The notes below the pieces were generated by a model, which saw only the letters and a program-made list of their open reading frames with translations, searched no databases and was not told the origin of the DNA. From Pavlovales sp. CCMP2436 (lineage: Eukaryota; Haptophyta; Pavlovophyceae; Pavlovales): 14,850 nt of DNA. The stretch is taken from contig MU631579.1 of assembly GCA_026770615.1 (NCBI GenBank), positions 151,786 to 166,635 on the forward strand. The letters run 5' to 3'. A program made the position numbers and the translations under genes. Shown piece by piece: positions 12,001 through 14,850 of the stretch (position 1 is its first letter; the number at the start of each line of letters is the position of its first letter).

Positions 12001-14221
12001 GCCGCGCAGCACCTCCCTCTCCCCCATTGGGTGCGTGCGTGCATTAATAATAATAGTATTAATAATAATAGTAATAAAATCCCCCGTGCTGCTGCGGTCT
12101 CGTCAGCCAAATGCCTCGAATAGTCGTCACCAAGCTTCCGACATCTAACTAGTTTTATGCAAAGTGTCATCACTCGAGCCGCGCAGCACCTCCCTCTCCC
12201 CCTAATTTGTACAAATACGCATATACATTTTTGTATGTATTTTTTGCATGTATATCACCTTCAGCAACACGGCCGCGTCTCTCAAAGAGCCTCTCGAGTC
12301 CGCTGCGAACACAGAGTGCATCGCCTGCAGCGCCGGGACGTGCGCCGCCTCAGACAGCAGGCGCGCGTTGTAGCGGGGCGTGGCCAGGCCTAAATATAAT
12401 AGTTATTATAATGTTCATTATTATGTTCATCAAAAAAAATTAACCGTAACATTAACATCGACATTGTATTGAATAAAAATCATAACAATCATTATTATCA
12501 ATTTTATTTTATTATTATTATATGTACAGCGTACCAGCTGGCGCGTTAGCTGCCGACTTGTGCGGGCGTACGCAACAACGGGCGGGGCGCAACCTGGGGG
12601 GAGGGGGGGGTTCCGCATGGGGTTCGCGGGTTAAGGTTGTGTTTGGGATTGGATTGGTGTTCAGAGAAGGATGAGTGGATGGGTTGACGCAGTCAAACCA
12701 TCGCAACGACAACGACACCAGCAACAAGAAGGGGGGGGGGTAATAGGGACTCACCGGTTTGGCGGGAAGGTCTCGAGCCCGACGAATGGGAGGAGGCGGA
12801 TGGTGAGCGGCCGCGACTGACCAAGGCAGTGCGGGAGGCCCTTCGGCGAAATGGCGAGAATGGGCCAAGTCGAGTCGCCACCGTAGGAAATCACGTGCAC
12901 GCCCTGTGCGAGAGGGGGGGAGGTCAGATTGTATTCATTTTAAGAGGGCTGGGCCATACTTGGATAGGCGAGCTTATTATTTTAGGAGATCGCGGATAAT
13001 ACAGTAGAATCTACAAGAAGCAAACACCAGTTTAGTTTTTCGGATTTTATTTTTTGAAGTGAAAAGTCAAAATGTGACAAGTGACGAAGTGGTTACAAAG
13101 AACGCACTTACTTCGCACAGTGCCGCGGCGGCCCGAATCGCCTCGCGTGCGGCTTCGGCCGTCTCGGCTTCGTCAGTTTCGGCGCCGTCGTCCGGCGCGG
13201 GCTCCCAGGCCTCGGGGGAGTCCGGGTGCGACAGCAGGACTATGGGGGGGGGTTAGTTGGGGTGGATTAGTTAGGGGGGGGCTTTTAATAGGTGGGGGTC
13301 GATTTGGGGCGCGCGCGAATTAAATGGGACGCGCTTACGTCACAACGGAAGAGGCGGTTGTCACGACCCAGACACTCAAAGACACTCAAAGGTCACGTAC
13401 CTGCGAGGTGGTGCAGCCACAGCTGACGGCGCGTGCCATAGCGACCATCGAGATGATCCTTCGCCTTCAGGCAGCGGCTGGGCAGTTCGATCGCCAAATC
13501 TATTCACATAGGGGGGGAGGGGGGGGGTTAGTCGTGAGCCCCGTGTGCCCGCGCTCGCCCAGTGTGCGCCAAGAAATAGGGCTACAGGTAAGGTGCTGGA
13601 GGTAGGGTTAGATCAGAATAAAGGTGTTGGAGGTAAGGTTGGAGTAGCGTTGGGGTGGAGGTCGGGTCGGAGTTGGGAGTCGGGAGTGGGTTAGGCAATA
13701 GACGCGCACGTACCGATGTTGAGTCCGTCCGCGCCTGCCTGCATCTGCGTGCGCAGCAGGTAGGAGCCAGTGAGCACCACGCGCACGGGCGGCCGCCACG
13801 CGAGCGGCTCGAGCTCGGTGGCGAGCGGGAGCGCATCACCGTCAACGATCGGCTCGGCGGCGGGCAGTGCAAGCAACGCTTCGCGGAAGGAGCGCAACCA
13901 GTCGTCGAGCGGCTGCGTGGCGCCCTTGGCGTAGTCGACGGTCACCTCGTCGAGCAGCGCCTCGAGCTGCATGTGCAGCAGGTTGGAGGCCGCGAGCTCC
14001 GCGCCGTCCGTCGCGCCGCGCATCGCGAGCTGCTCGGCGGCGGAGGGAAGCTTCACCTTGGGCGGCTCGGGCAGCGTCCCCTTGGGCAGCTTGAGCGAGG
14101 GGCGCGGGAGCCCGCTGGGGAGCAGCGCGGCGTCGTCGGCATCGTCGTCGGCGCCGTCGCCGGTCACCACCGCCGCGCGCTGGAGCGCGTCGGTGGGGCT
14201 CTTCCGCTTCTTGCCCGCCAT
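1..14221 (-). CDS. NOL6: NOL6/Utp22 (Nrap family) nucleolar protein, 21 exons in window, 3' end missing
   Basis: Nucleolar protein 6 (Utp22 in yeast) belongs to the UTP-C module of the 90S/small-subunit processome, where it partners Rrp7 and supports early cleavages that release 18S rRNA. Seen here: a spliced frame of 3051 nt (about 1017 residues) without stops, joined from 13714-14221, 13401-13499, 13112-13239, 12755-12903, 12535-12593, 12259-12389, 11003-11203, 10284-10353, 9978-10185, 8996-9184, 7522-7689, 7243-7374, 6366-6482, 5180-5258, 3415-3497, 2994-3112, 2363-2460, 1981-2092, 1575-1661, 1323-1441 and 23-217. All 20 complete introns are GT-AG and phase-compatible. Family landmarks occur in order: a basic N-terminal GKKRK, GSYLL...LNIDLAIELP (nucleotidyltransferase-like domain), TPRYNARLL, LRDAAVLLK/LWARQRGF, DVQHEARLAMRLLD, FWGVKSVLRRFRDG, VVWE, LRDLPLAVTDVQ, CRYTAEPPPKP and SLEGSGKWPTDADAV. 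About the last quarter of the family length is absent, off the left edge. I compared with the family from memory, without an alignment search. Confidence 0.93.
23..217 (-). CDS. NOL6: NOL6 exon 21 (residues about 953-1017), left end uncertain
   Basis: Acceptor accaccacgcag. Encodes HLAVTRSAVAEAAAAAKEEL, an acidic internal repeat of about 10 residues (DSGEIRESGA then DSGALARLKA), and NCVAAPVLAAALRQT. The last block fits the family's P-x-L-x-x-x-L helix that precedes a conserved arginine/lysine/tryptophan stretch. I end it at a gtgcgc donor at 22-21, which leaves phase 0. The frame also stays open to base 1, so the exon could instead continue off the window. Confidence 0.75.
218..1322 (-). other. 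Intron 20 (1105 bp)
   Basis: Donor gtgtgtagcg, acceptor accaccacgcag. Apart from the microsatellite at 312-357 I see no repeat shared with other introns and no convincing exon. Short open frames at 411-735 on both strands have no recognisable content, and exons 20 and 21 join in phase without them. Confidence 0.7.
312..357. repeat. Compound (TA)n(CA)n(TA)n microsatellite
   Basis: About eight TA, six CA and eight TA units in a row. The TA arms are self-complementary and could fold around the CA core. Confidence 0.95.
1323..1441 (-). CDS. NOL6: NOL6 exon 20 (residues about 913-952)
   Basis: Acceptor ctacctgcag, donor gtgtgtagcg. Encodes a Gly/Pro-rich linker, then VASADGIDILLDGFALRGSI and TYDE. 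The family has D-V-x-x-D-G-F-x-F-x-x-x-x-x-Y-x-x-E at this place. Exits in phase 0. Confidence 0.93.
1575..1661 (-). CDS. NOL6: NOL6 exon 19 (residues about 884-912)
   Basis: Acceptor taattgtag, donor gtagtttatt. Encodes GSGKWPTDADAVDAVRSALH, then VRICEKLRE. This is the family's G-S-G-x-W-P-x-D-x-x-A-x-x-x-x-x-x-A-F helix, among the clearest matches in the window. A consensus-like GTAAGT lies at its 5' end (1650-1655). Confidence 0.95.
1662..1980 (-). other. Intron 18 (319 bp)
   Basis: Donor gtacaacaaa, acceptor taattgtag. On the minus strand it contains a run of 20 T (plus-strand A run 1743-1762) flanked by an ACAC stretch. No gene. Confidence 0.82.
1743..1762. repeat. Homopolymer A20
   Basis: Uninterrupted run of 20 A on the plus strand, T20 in the intron 18 transcript sense. 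Confidence 0.9.
1981..2092 (-). CDS. NOL6: NOL6 exon 18 (residues about 847-883)
   Basis: Acceptor aacgtaacag, donor gtacaacaaa. Encodes PIAAACRYTAEPPPKPLGAG, then AEPLRFVISLE. The family has L-R-x-T-x-x-x-P-P then E-P-x-x-V-x-x-x-L-E-G-S-G-x-W-P, split here before the final glycine (phase 1). Overlapping ORFs in other frames are shadows. Confidence 0.92.
2363..2460 (-). CDS. NOL6: NOL6 exon 17 (residues about 814-846)
   Basis: Acceptor tttttttgcag, donor gtccgttcta. Encodes a helix (AAVRAFERLAGALRRLRDLP) ending LAVTDVQ. The family has the same long helix followed by L-P-L-x-V-x-x-V-Q. Exits in phase 0. Confidence 0.93.
2586..2675 (+). repeat. Dispersed repeat R7, copy 1
   Basis: Diverged partner of 4848-4935 in intron 16, same orientation. 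Confidence 0.75.
2838..2898. repeat. Short tandem repeat, about 14-bp unit
   Basis: agcaagcacaaa recurs three times, preceded by shorter agcaagcaaagc words. Confidence 0.85.
2994..3112 (-). CDS. NOL6: NOL6 exon 16 (residues about 774-813)
   Basis: Acceptor aataaacccag, donor gtacgccact. Begins HVSGYGNAM, resembling the family's H-Y-x-G stretch. An Asp-rich loop follows, then VKWPLSALLRPLRSAGADGG. Phases match exons 15 and 17. This is the least conserved part of the core, so support rests mainly on phase, splice sites and position. Confidence 0.83.
3113..3414 (-). other. Intron 15 (302 bp)
   Basis: The weak donor gtttttttttatt is followed by an AT-rich head, then R2 copy A and a C-rich tract before the acceptor aataaacccag. 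Nothing else seen. Confidence 0.8.
3170..3289 (+). mobile_element. Dispersed repeat R2, copy A
   Basis: Begins ctgggtgcttttaatttat, continues ggtgcccggg, then gttgacgaagcctcagttca and ends cctcacag. It lies in intron 15 next to the acceptor side of exon 16. The three copies differ by few substitutions; copy A lacks an 11-bp segment present in copy C. Confidence 0.87.
3415..3497 (-). CDS. NOL6: NOL6 exon 15 (residues about 747-773)
   Basis: Acceptor tatgactcag. Encodes VVWEPEASDGVFERSGVLAR, then IATYALAR, the family's V-V-W-E helix and following R-x-x-x-H helix. The donor is gt followed by a T run (no purine at +3), a poor 5' splice site. It is nevertheless the only GT nearby that gives phase 2 and joins ALAR to HVSGYG of exon 16. 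Confidence 0.86.
3646..3812. mobile_element. MITE-like element, 167 bp, 23-bp inverted ends, TA target duplication
   Basis: The left end cagggGatcgcgggcaaCaa and the complement of the right end cagggAatcgcgggcaaTaa match at all but two positions, continuing through gaa. Both outer flanks are TA (3644-3645 and 3813-3814). There is no internal coding capacity. The interior has direct repeats (gtgttaagaaact, gcattgtttg). TA duplication and short inverted ends fit a non-autonomous Tc1/mariner-like DNA transposon; the superfamily is inferred. Confidence 0.82.
3835..3930 (+). mobile_element. Dispersed repeat R4, copy 1
   Basis: Partner of 6720-6815, lying 20 bp from the right end of the MITE-like element in intron 14. 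No terminal repeats seen. Confidence 0.82.
4061..4236 (+). mobile_element. Dispersed repeat R3, internally duplicated copy
   Basis: The word gatggcgccgtgttcgtccg starts at 4081 and at 4146, a 65-bp tandem pair. It is followed by atgctcatcaaactta and a tail that matches the single-unit copy at 6061-6176. Confidence 0.88.
4619..4704 (+). mobile_element. Dispersed repeat R2, copy B (core only)
   Basis: Only the 86-bp core from gttgacgaag to cctca, nearly identical to copies A and C. The upstream ctgggtgctttt part is missing. Confidence 0.87.
4848..4935 (+). repeat. Dispersed repeat R7, copy 2
   Basis: Diverged match to 2586-2675: gactgttc(a/t)tcagcagccgcc, ggctttga, ggaatccgctaagaa, atcagtt. 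Unknown class. Confidence 0.75.
5158..5174. repeat. Homopolymer A17 beside the exon 14 donor
   Basis: Reads as T17 directly after gtacg of the intron 14 donor on the minus strand. The length may be unreliable in sequencing. Confidence 0.85.
5180..5258 (-). CDS. NOL6: NOL6 exon 14 (residues about 720-746)
   Basis: Acceptor aatgcctag, donor gtacg followed by a run of 17 T. Encodes QVAEWQAFWGVKSVLRRFRD plus GSIVHA. F-W-G-x-K/R-S-x-L-R-R-F-x-D-G is the strongest conserved block of the Nrap family. Exits in phase 0 into VVWE of exon 15, recreating the family's D-G-x-I-x-x-A-V-V-W-E. Confidence 0.95.
5457..5701 (+). mobile_element. 245-bp dispersed repeat, copy 1 (family R1)
   Basis: Partner of 10526-10770 in the same orientation, lying in intron 13. 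Begins cgctcagacatccaagg and ends cagaaatcatcacgaga. Flanks on both sides are unrelated to those of the other copy. It could be a short non-autonomous transposon fragment or a copied segment. Confidence 0.85.
5878..6028. repeat. Degenerate taggctaggc minisatellite
   Basis: Repeated (t)aggctagg, aggctaggc and aggataggta words occur in two clusters around a run of nine or ten G. Confidence 0.7.
6061..6176 (+). mobile_element. Dispersed repeat R3, single-unit copy
   Basis: Shares atggcctcaagaaatgg (one mismatch), the gatggcgccgtg word and gcattctcat(c/a)atcagccg with 4061-4236, in the same orientation. Confidence 0.86.
6366..6482 (-). CDS. NOL6: NOL6 exon 13 (residues about 681-719)
   Basis: Acceptor attaaatcag, donor gtaacctatt. 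Encodes LLLAQDPSTVTRQVDRGPAD and then an Ala-rich helix. This matches the family's G-L-L-L...V-x-x-G-P-x-A-D segment just before the W-x-x-F-W-G motif. Enters and exits in phase 2. Confidence 0.92.
6720..6815 (+). mobile_element. Dispersed repeat R4, copy 2
   Basis: Close relative of 3835-3930: shares tgctgctcagtatgttgt and acttctggtccgtcactgca, with a few substitutions. Same orientation, different intron. Class unknown. Confidence 0.82.
6893..6992. repeat. Minisatellite with cggacagtcag core
   Basis: ggacagtca or close variants recur about five times with spacings of roughly 11-40 bases. The same core is present once in coding exon 11. Confidence 0.75.
7023..7088. repeat. 24-bp tandem repeat
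   Basis: gtagggcag(g/t)tgtca(t/c)ata recurs from about 7022 with a 24-base period, almost three units. The last unit runs into the exon 12 echo. A diverged unit (atagggcaggtgtcacgtac) also flanks the true exon 12 donor at about 7223-7242. Confidence 0.85.
7243..7374 (-). CDS. NOL6: NOL6 exon 12 (residues about 637-680)
   Basis: Acceptor gctcgcag, donor gtacgtgaca. Encodes MLDAEHVLKTALADRVTLVS, the family helix that ends in R-x-x-L-L, then a loop and SMPCELRVR, which runs into the LLL strand of exon 13. Exits in phase 2. The last 26 nt and the donor are duplicated downstream at 7079-7114. Confidence 0.92.
7522..7689 (-). CDS. NOL6: NOL6 exon 11 (residues about 581-636)
   Basis: Acceptor ttatcgcag, donor gtacgccttt. 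Encodes VESALKWDVQLTVRFPLSAD, fitting the family's F-D-x-x-x-x-L-x-P-L-S strand, then an Ala/Gly-rich helix region ending EWSVR. Exits in phase 2 into exon 12. Its sequence contains gcggacagtcag (7647-7658), also the core of a minisatellite in intron 12. Confidence 0.9.
7949..7968. repeat. (TA)n microsatellite
   Basis: Ten TA units followed by further AT-rich sequence to about 8010, in intron 10. Confidence 0.9.
8461..8553 (+). repeat. Direct repeat R5, copy 1
   Basis: Shares gcattagcatgggttttat, then ataagcgg and gatcgtcattgcca, with 8743-8840, with scattered differences and small indels. Same intron and same orientation, about 280 bp apart. Confidence 0.85.
8743..8840 (+). repeat. Direct repeat R5, copy 2
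   Basis: Diverged partner of 8461-8553, also ending in a cagcgcgc motif. More diverged than the R1 pair, so the duplication is probably older. Confidence 0.85.
8996..9184 (-). CDS. NOL6: NOL6 exon 10 (residues about 518-580), Pro/Gly/Ala insert and palindrome
   Basis: Acceptor atgaatctcag, donor gtaaaattta. Starts LAMRLLDTAA, completing the family's H-E-A-x-L-x-M-x-L-L-D landmark, and ends DGAFALSAFEALFVRR, the family's D-G-F-x-x-x-F block. Between them lies a low-complexity loop of about 35 residues rich in Pro, Ala, Gly and Glu. Part of the loop is encoded by a 28-bp perfect palindrome (9107-9134). Exits in phase 2. Confidence 0.92.
9185..9977 (-). other. Intron 9 (793 bp)
   Basis: Donor gtgcgtgtaa, acceptor atgaatctcag. 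Holds a T-rich/TTTC stretch (9589-9612), a GA microsatellite (9236-9245) and an imperfect hairpin of cgtgcacac and gtgtgcacg arms around 9379-9409. I see no gene or dispersed repeat in it. Confidence 0.75.
9978..10185 (-). CDS. NOL6: NOL6 exon 9 (residues about 449-517)
   Basis: Encodes ALRPPRVALGLAV, then LVLLEPISGCNLASGIS, ending MADVQHEAR. These match the family's F-x-x-x-F-x-x-x-F-L-D-x-S-G-x-x-N-L strand and V-Q-H-E-A helix. The start is ambiguous by one codon because the acceptor reads gag/cag in tandem: ag ends at 10186 (used here) or at 10189. Both keep the frame. Donor gtgcgtgtaa, phase 2. A longer ORF in another frame covers this exon but does not match the family. Confidence 0.92.
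10284..10353 (-). CDS. NOL6: NOL6 exon 8 (residues about 426-448)
   Basis: Acceptor aataataaataatag (purine-rich, few pyrimidines), donor gttcgtattt. Encodes AFRVTVHWLATKPSLAARPS. This fits the family's Y-Q-x-x-R-x-x-x-x-F-L-A-T after the M-S motif of exon 7. Exits in phase 1. Confidence 0.9.
10354..11002 (-). other. Intron 7 (649 bp)
   Basis: Donor gtgtgtgagg, acceptor aataataaataatag. Contains one copy of the 245-bp dispersed repeat (10526-10770), the echo of the exon 7 end (10919-10936) and a GT-rich stretch near 10782-10820. Nothing else coding is supported. Confidence 0.85.
10526..10770 (+). mobile_element. 245-bp dispersed repeat, copy 2 (family R1)
   Basis: Aligns without gaps to 5457-5701. 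I see two mismatches (gggttaac/gggtttac and catgag/cacgag), so about 99% identity, ending sharply at gaga. No terminal inverted repeats, poly-A tail or clear target duplication was found, so the element class is unknown. Confidence 0.85.
11003..11203 (-). CDS. NOL6: NOL6 exon 7 (residues about 359-425)
   Basis: Acceptor gccgctgcag, donor gtgtgtgagg. Begins LWARQRGFGG, completing the family's L-L-K-x-W-x-R-Q-R motif. Continues through a Ser/Ala-rich stretch to a hydrophobic helix (ALVAALAQRRVL) and THAMSAAQ. Phase 0 on both sides. The last bases of this exon are echoed in the downstream intron at 10919-10936. Confidence 0.93.
11480..11610 (+). mobile_element. Dispersed repeat R2, copy C
   Basis: Full-length copy in intron 6 with an extra tagacaagaag between the two halves relative to copy A. 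Same orientation as A and B. Confidence 0.87.
11854..12202. repeat. Exact tandem duplication, 172-bp unit, 177-bp period
   Basis: Units 11854-12025 and 12031-12202 read identically by eye, separated by five bases (attgg). Each starts with (gtgc)n, has an (taa/tag)n microsatellite and ends in a C tract. No similarity to the NOL6 exons was noticed. The identity implies a recent duplication, or an assembly artefact. Confidence 0.92.
12259..12389 (-). CDS. NOL6: NOL6 exon 6 (residues about 315-358)
   Basis: Acceptor tatatttag, donor gtgatatac. Starts with LATPRYNARLLSEA, the family's highly conserved T-P-x-Y-N landmark. Ends with GSLRDAAVLLK, the family's L-x-D-x-x-x-L-L-K. Exits in phase 0 directly into LWARQRG of exon 7. 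Confidence 0.94.
12535..12593 (-). CDS. NOL6: NOL6 exon 5 (residues about 295-314)
   Basis: A 59-nt micro-exon. Acceptor ctcccccag, donor gtacgctgta. Encodes LRPARCCVRPHKSAANAPAG, matching the family segment that follows the F-x-P motif (R-L-x-P...N-x-R). It restores phase between exons 4 and 6, which supports it despite its size. Confidence 0.88.
12755..12903 (-). CDS. NOL6: NOL6 exon 4 (residues about 246-295)
   Basis: Acceptor ctctcgcacag, donor gtgagtccct. Encodes GVHVISYGGDSTWPILAISP, then a strand rich in hydrophobics (PLTIRLLPFVGLETFPPNR). This matches the family segment that ends the nucleotidyltransferase-like domain, with the family's R-L-x-P-x-x-F-x-P pattern. Exits in phase 2. 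Confidence 0.92.
13112..13239 (-). CDS. NOL6: NOL6 exon 3 (residues about 203-245), acidic insert
   Basis: Acceptor cccccatag, donor gtaagtgcgt (the best 5' splice site consensus in the gene). Encodes VLLSHPDSPEAW followed by an Asp/Glu/Ala-rich stretch and an alanine-rich helix ending in ALCE. The frame joins exactly on both sides. The acidic part has no obvious counterpart in animal NOL6 as I recall it, so it may be a lineage-specific loop. Confidence 0.85.
13401..13499 (-). CDS. NOL6: NOL6 exon 2 (residues about 170-202)
   Basis: Acceptor gtgaatag, donor gtacgtgacc. Joined to exon 1 it completes LNIDLAIELP, then KDHLDGRYGTRRQLWLHHLA. This is the family pattern in which the nucleotidyltransferase-like strand is followed by a K-D-x-L-x-x-R-Y helix. 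Enters in phase 1 and exits in phase 1. Confidence 0.93.
13714..14221 (-). CDS. NOL6: NOL6 exon 1 (start codon, residues 1-169)
   Basis: Initiates at the ATG at 14221 in a good context (G at -3, G at +4). The frame stays open a little upstream but has only a GTG, so this ATG is the likely start. Residues 2-6 (AGKKRK) look like a nuclear localisation signal. An acidic Asp/Ala stretch follows near residues 21-33, then a Pro/Lys/Leu-rich linker. The helical block ASNLLHMQLEALLDEV near residues 78-93 matches the family's N-terminal signature. The exon ends in the nucleotidyltransferase-like GSYLLRT loop and ...GLNI, with donor gtacgtgcgc after one base of the next codon (phase 1). Confidence 0.93.
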
Positions 14222-14850
14222 CCCGTTCGCCGAGACGCGCGGCACGTGTGCCGATGCGAGTTCACGTCGCCTGCAGGCACCATATTTTTAAACCTACGGA
14301 AAAGCGAAAATTTGATGGGCCTGCGGCGGGCTGGCGTGGTGCGGGACGCGAGGCTGGCGCAAGGGAAGCGCGCGGAGGAGGGGAGTTTTACTGACTTTAC
14401 CGACTTCGACTCCCTTGCTTCAACTGCAGGTTTTGCTTCGGATACACACTAGAAGGGCTAGGACGGGGAACCCGCTGGGGCGGGAGCAGTGCAGCCGTTC
14501 GTCGGCATGTCTTTAAAAACGCCTGTAGCATTTTAAAAGACATCGGCTGAACCCGCTTCTGCCCGGTCATCCGCCAAGTGTAATAACTTACGCACGATGA
14601 TAAGCGTATAGGGCGGGCTCCCCTAGCTGCTAGCGACGGAAGAGATGCCGAGGCGCAACGCTTTTGAGCTCGTCGGCGTAGCGATGCAAAAACTAATTGC
14701 TGTCATAGCTTTTTAAAATAATGATAACTCTCTATATCACTGTATTCAAATTGTATTACTGATATGGATTAAAGTTGGAGTCTGACTGTTCTGAATGCTG
14801 TGCTGGTCTGGTGTATTACTGATAGGGATTCAAGCTGGCGTCTGACTGTT
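14222..14850 (-). promoter_or_regulatory. Upstream region and probable 5' leader of NOL6
   Basis: The region holds a palindromic G-box/E-box (CACGTG, 14243-14248, inside ggcacgtgtgcc) about 22 nt upstream of the ATG. A TATA-like tttaaaaatatgg on the minus strand lies at about 14281-14293, some 60-70 nt upstream. If that is a core promoter, the 5' leader would be only about 35-40 nt. A near-inverted repeat (atgtctttaaaa and ttttaaaagacat, 14507-14544) lies further out. I see no second gene; plus-strand open frames here run antisense to exon 1 or have no recognisable content. The promoter reading is inference. Confidence 0.4.
14753..14850. repeat. 60-bp tandem repeat at window edge
   Basis: gtattactgata(t/g)ggatt starts at 14753 and again at 14813, with the shared end gtctgactgtt. 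The 38 bases differ at about four positions and the period is 60 bp. It may continue beyond the window. Confidence 0.8.

Larger units (their letters stand above)
11204..12258 (-). other. Intron 6 (1055 bp)
   Basis: Runs between exons 6 and 7, donor gtgatatac and acceptor gccgctgcag. It holds the 172-bp tandem duplication (11854-12202), a member of the 'gttgacgaag' dispersed repeat (11480-11610) and a TG/TGCT-rich stretch just upstream of the acceptor (minus strand). Leucine-rich open frames on the minus strand are translated ATT/TAT microsatellite. No other gene is visible. Confidence 0.85.

Noticed and set aside
11775..12173. Leucine-rich minus-strand open frame with two identical halves
   Set aside because: It is the translation of the 172-bp tandem duplication; the leucine runs come from ATT/TAT microsatellite. 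It lies in intron 6.
13655..14452. 265-codon plus-strand open frame opposite exon 1
   Set aside because: It is antisense to the NOL6 first exon and rich in Arg/Gly/Ala as expected from GC-rich complement. No recognisable domain.
1..14850. tRNA or rRNA genes
   Set aside because: No cloverleaf with the usual T-arm GGTTCRA-type sequence and no rRNA core words were recognised by eye; a covariance-model scan was not possible.

Overview
The window is eukaryotic nuclear DNA. It is almost entirely the 5' three quarters of one intron-rich gene on the minus strand. Splicing 21 short GT-AG exons gives an uninterrupted reading frame of about 1017 codons, with every intron phase compatible. The frame starts at the ATG at 14221 and leaves the window at its left edge. 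The spliced protein follows nucleolar protein 6 (NOL6; yeast Utp22, Nrap family) from end to end. NOL6 is a nucleolar factor of the small-subunit processome (UTP-C module) needed for early 18S pre-rRNA processing. Roughly the last quarter of the protein, from about the conserved segment that precedes the arginine/lysine/tryptophan-rich stretch, lies beyond the window.

The organism is not identifiable with confidence. The exons are GC-rich and alanine-rich. The introns are lower in GC and carry long C tracts on the transcribed strand, many GTACG donors, microsatellites and small dispersed repeats. This suits a unicellular alga or other protist with a repeat-laden nuclear genome. A haptophyte-type alga is one possibility, and that is only an inference.

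Layout from right to left (5' to 3' of the gene): 14222-14850 is the upstream region, with a G-box (CACGTG), a TATA-like stretch and a 60-bp tandem repeat at the window edge. Exons 1-6 (14221-12259) are closely packed with introns of 145-214 bases. From exon 7 leftward the introns swell to as much as 1.7 kb and hold nearly all the repeats. Intron 6 carries an exact 172-bp unit repeated in tandem. Introns 7 and 13 share a 245-bp element at about 99% identity. Intron 14 holds a 167-bp MITE-like element with terminal inverted repeats and a TA target duplication, plus members of four other repeat families. Introns 10 and 12 carry further direct repeats and minisatellites.

The most unusual signal is that short copies of exon 3' ends, one with its 5' splice site and flanking intron, recur 82-154 bp downstream inside introns 7 and 12. 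All inter-intron repeat pairs I found are in the same orientation. Together these suggest the introns grew partly by local direct duplication and not only by independent transposon insertion. No other protein gene, tRNA, rRNA or CRISPR array could be supported.
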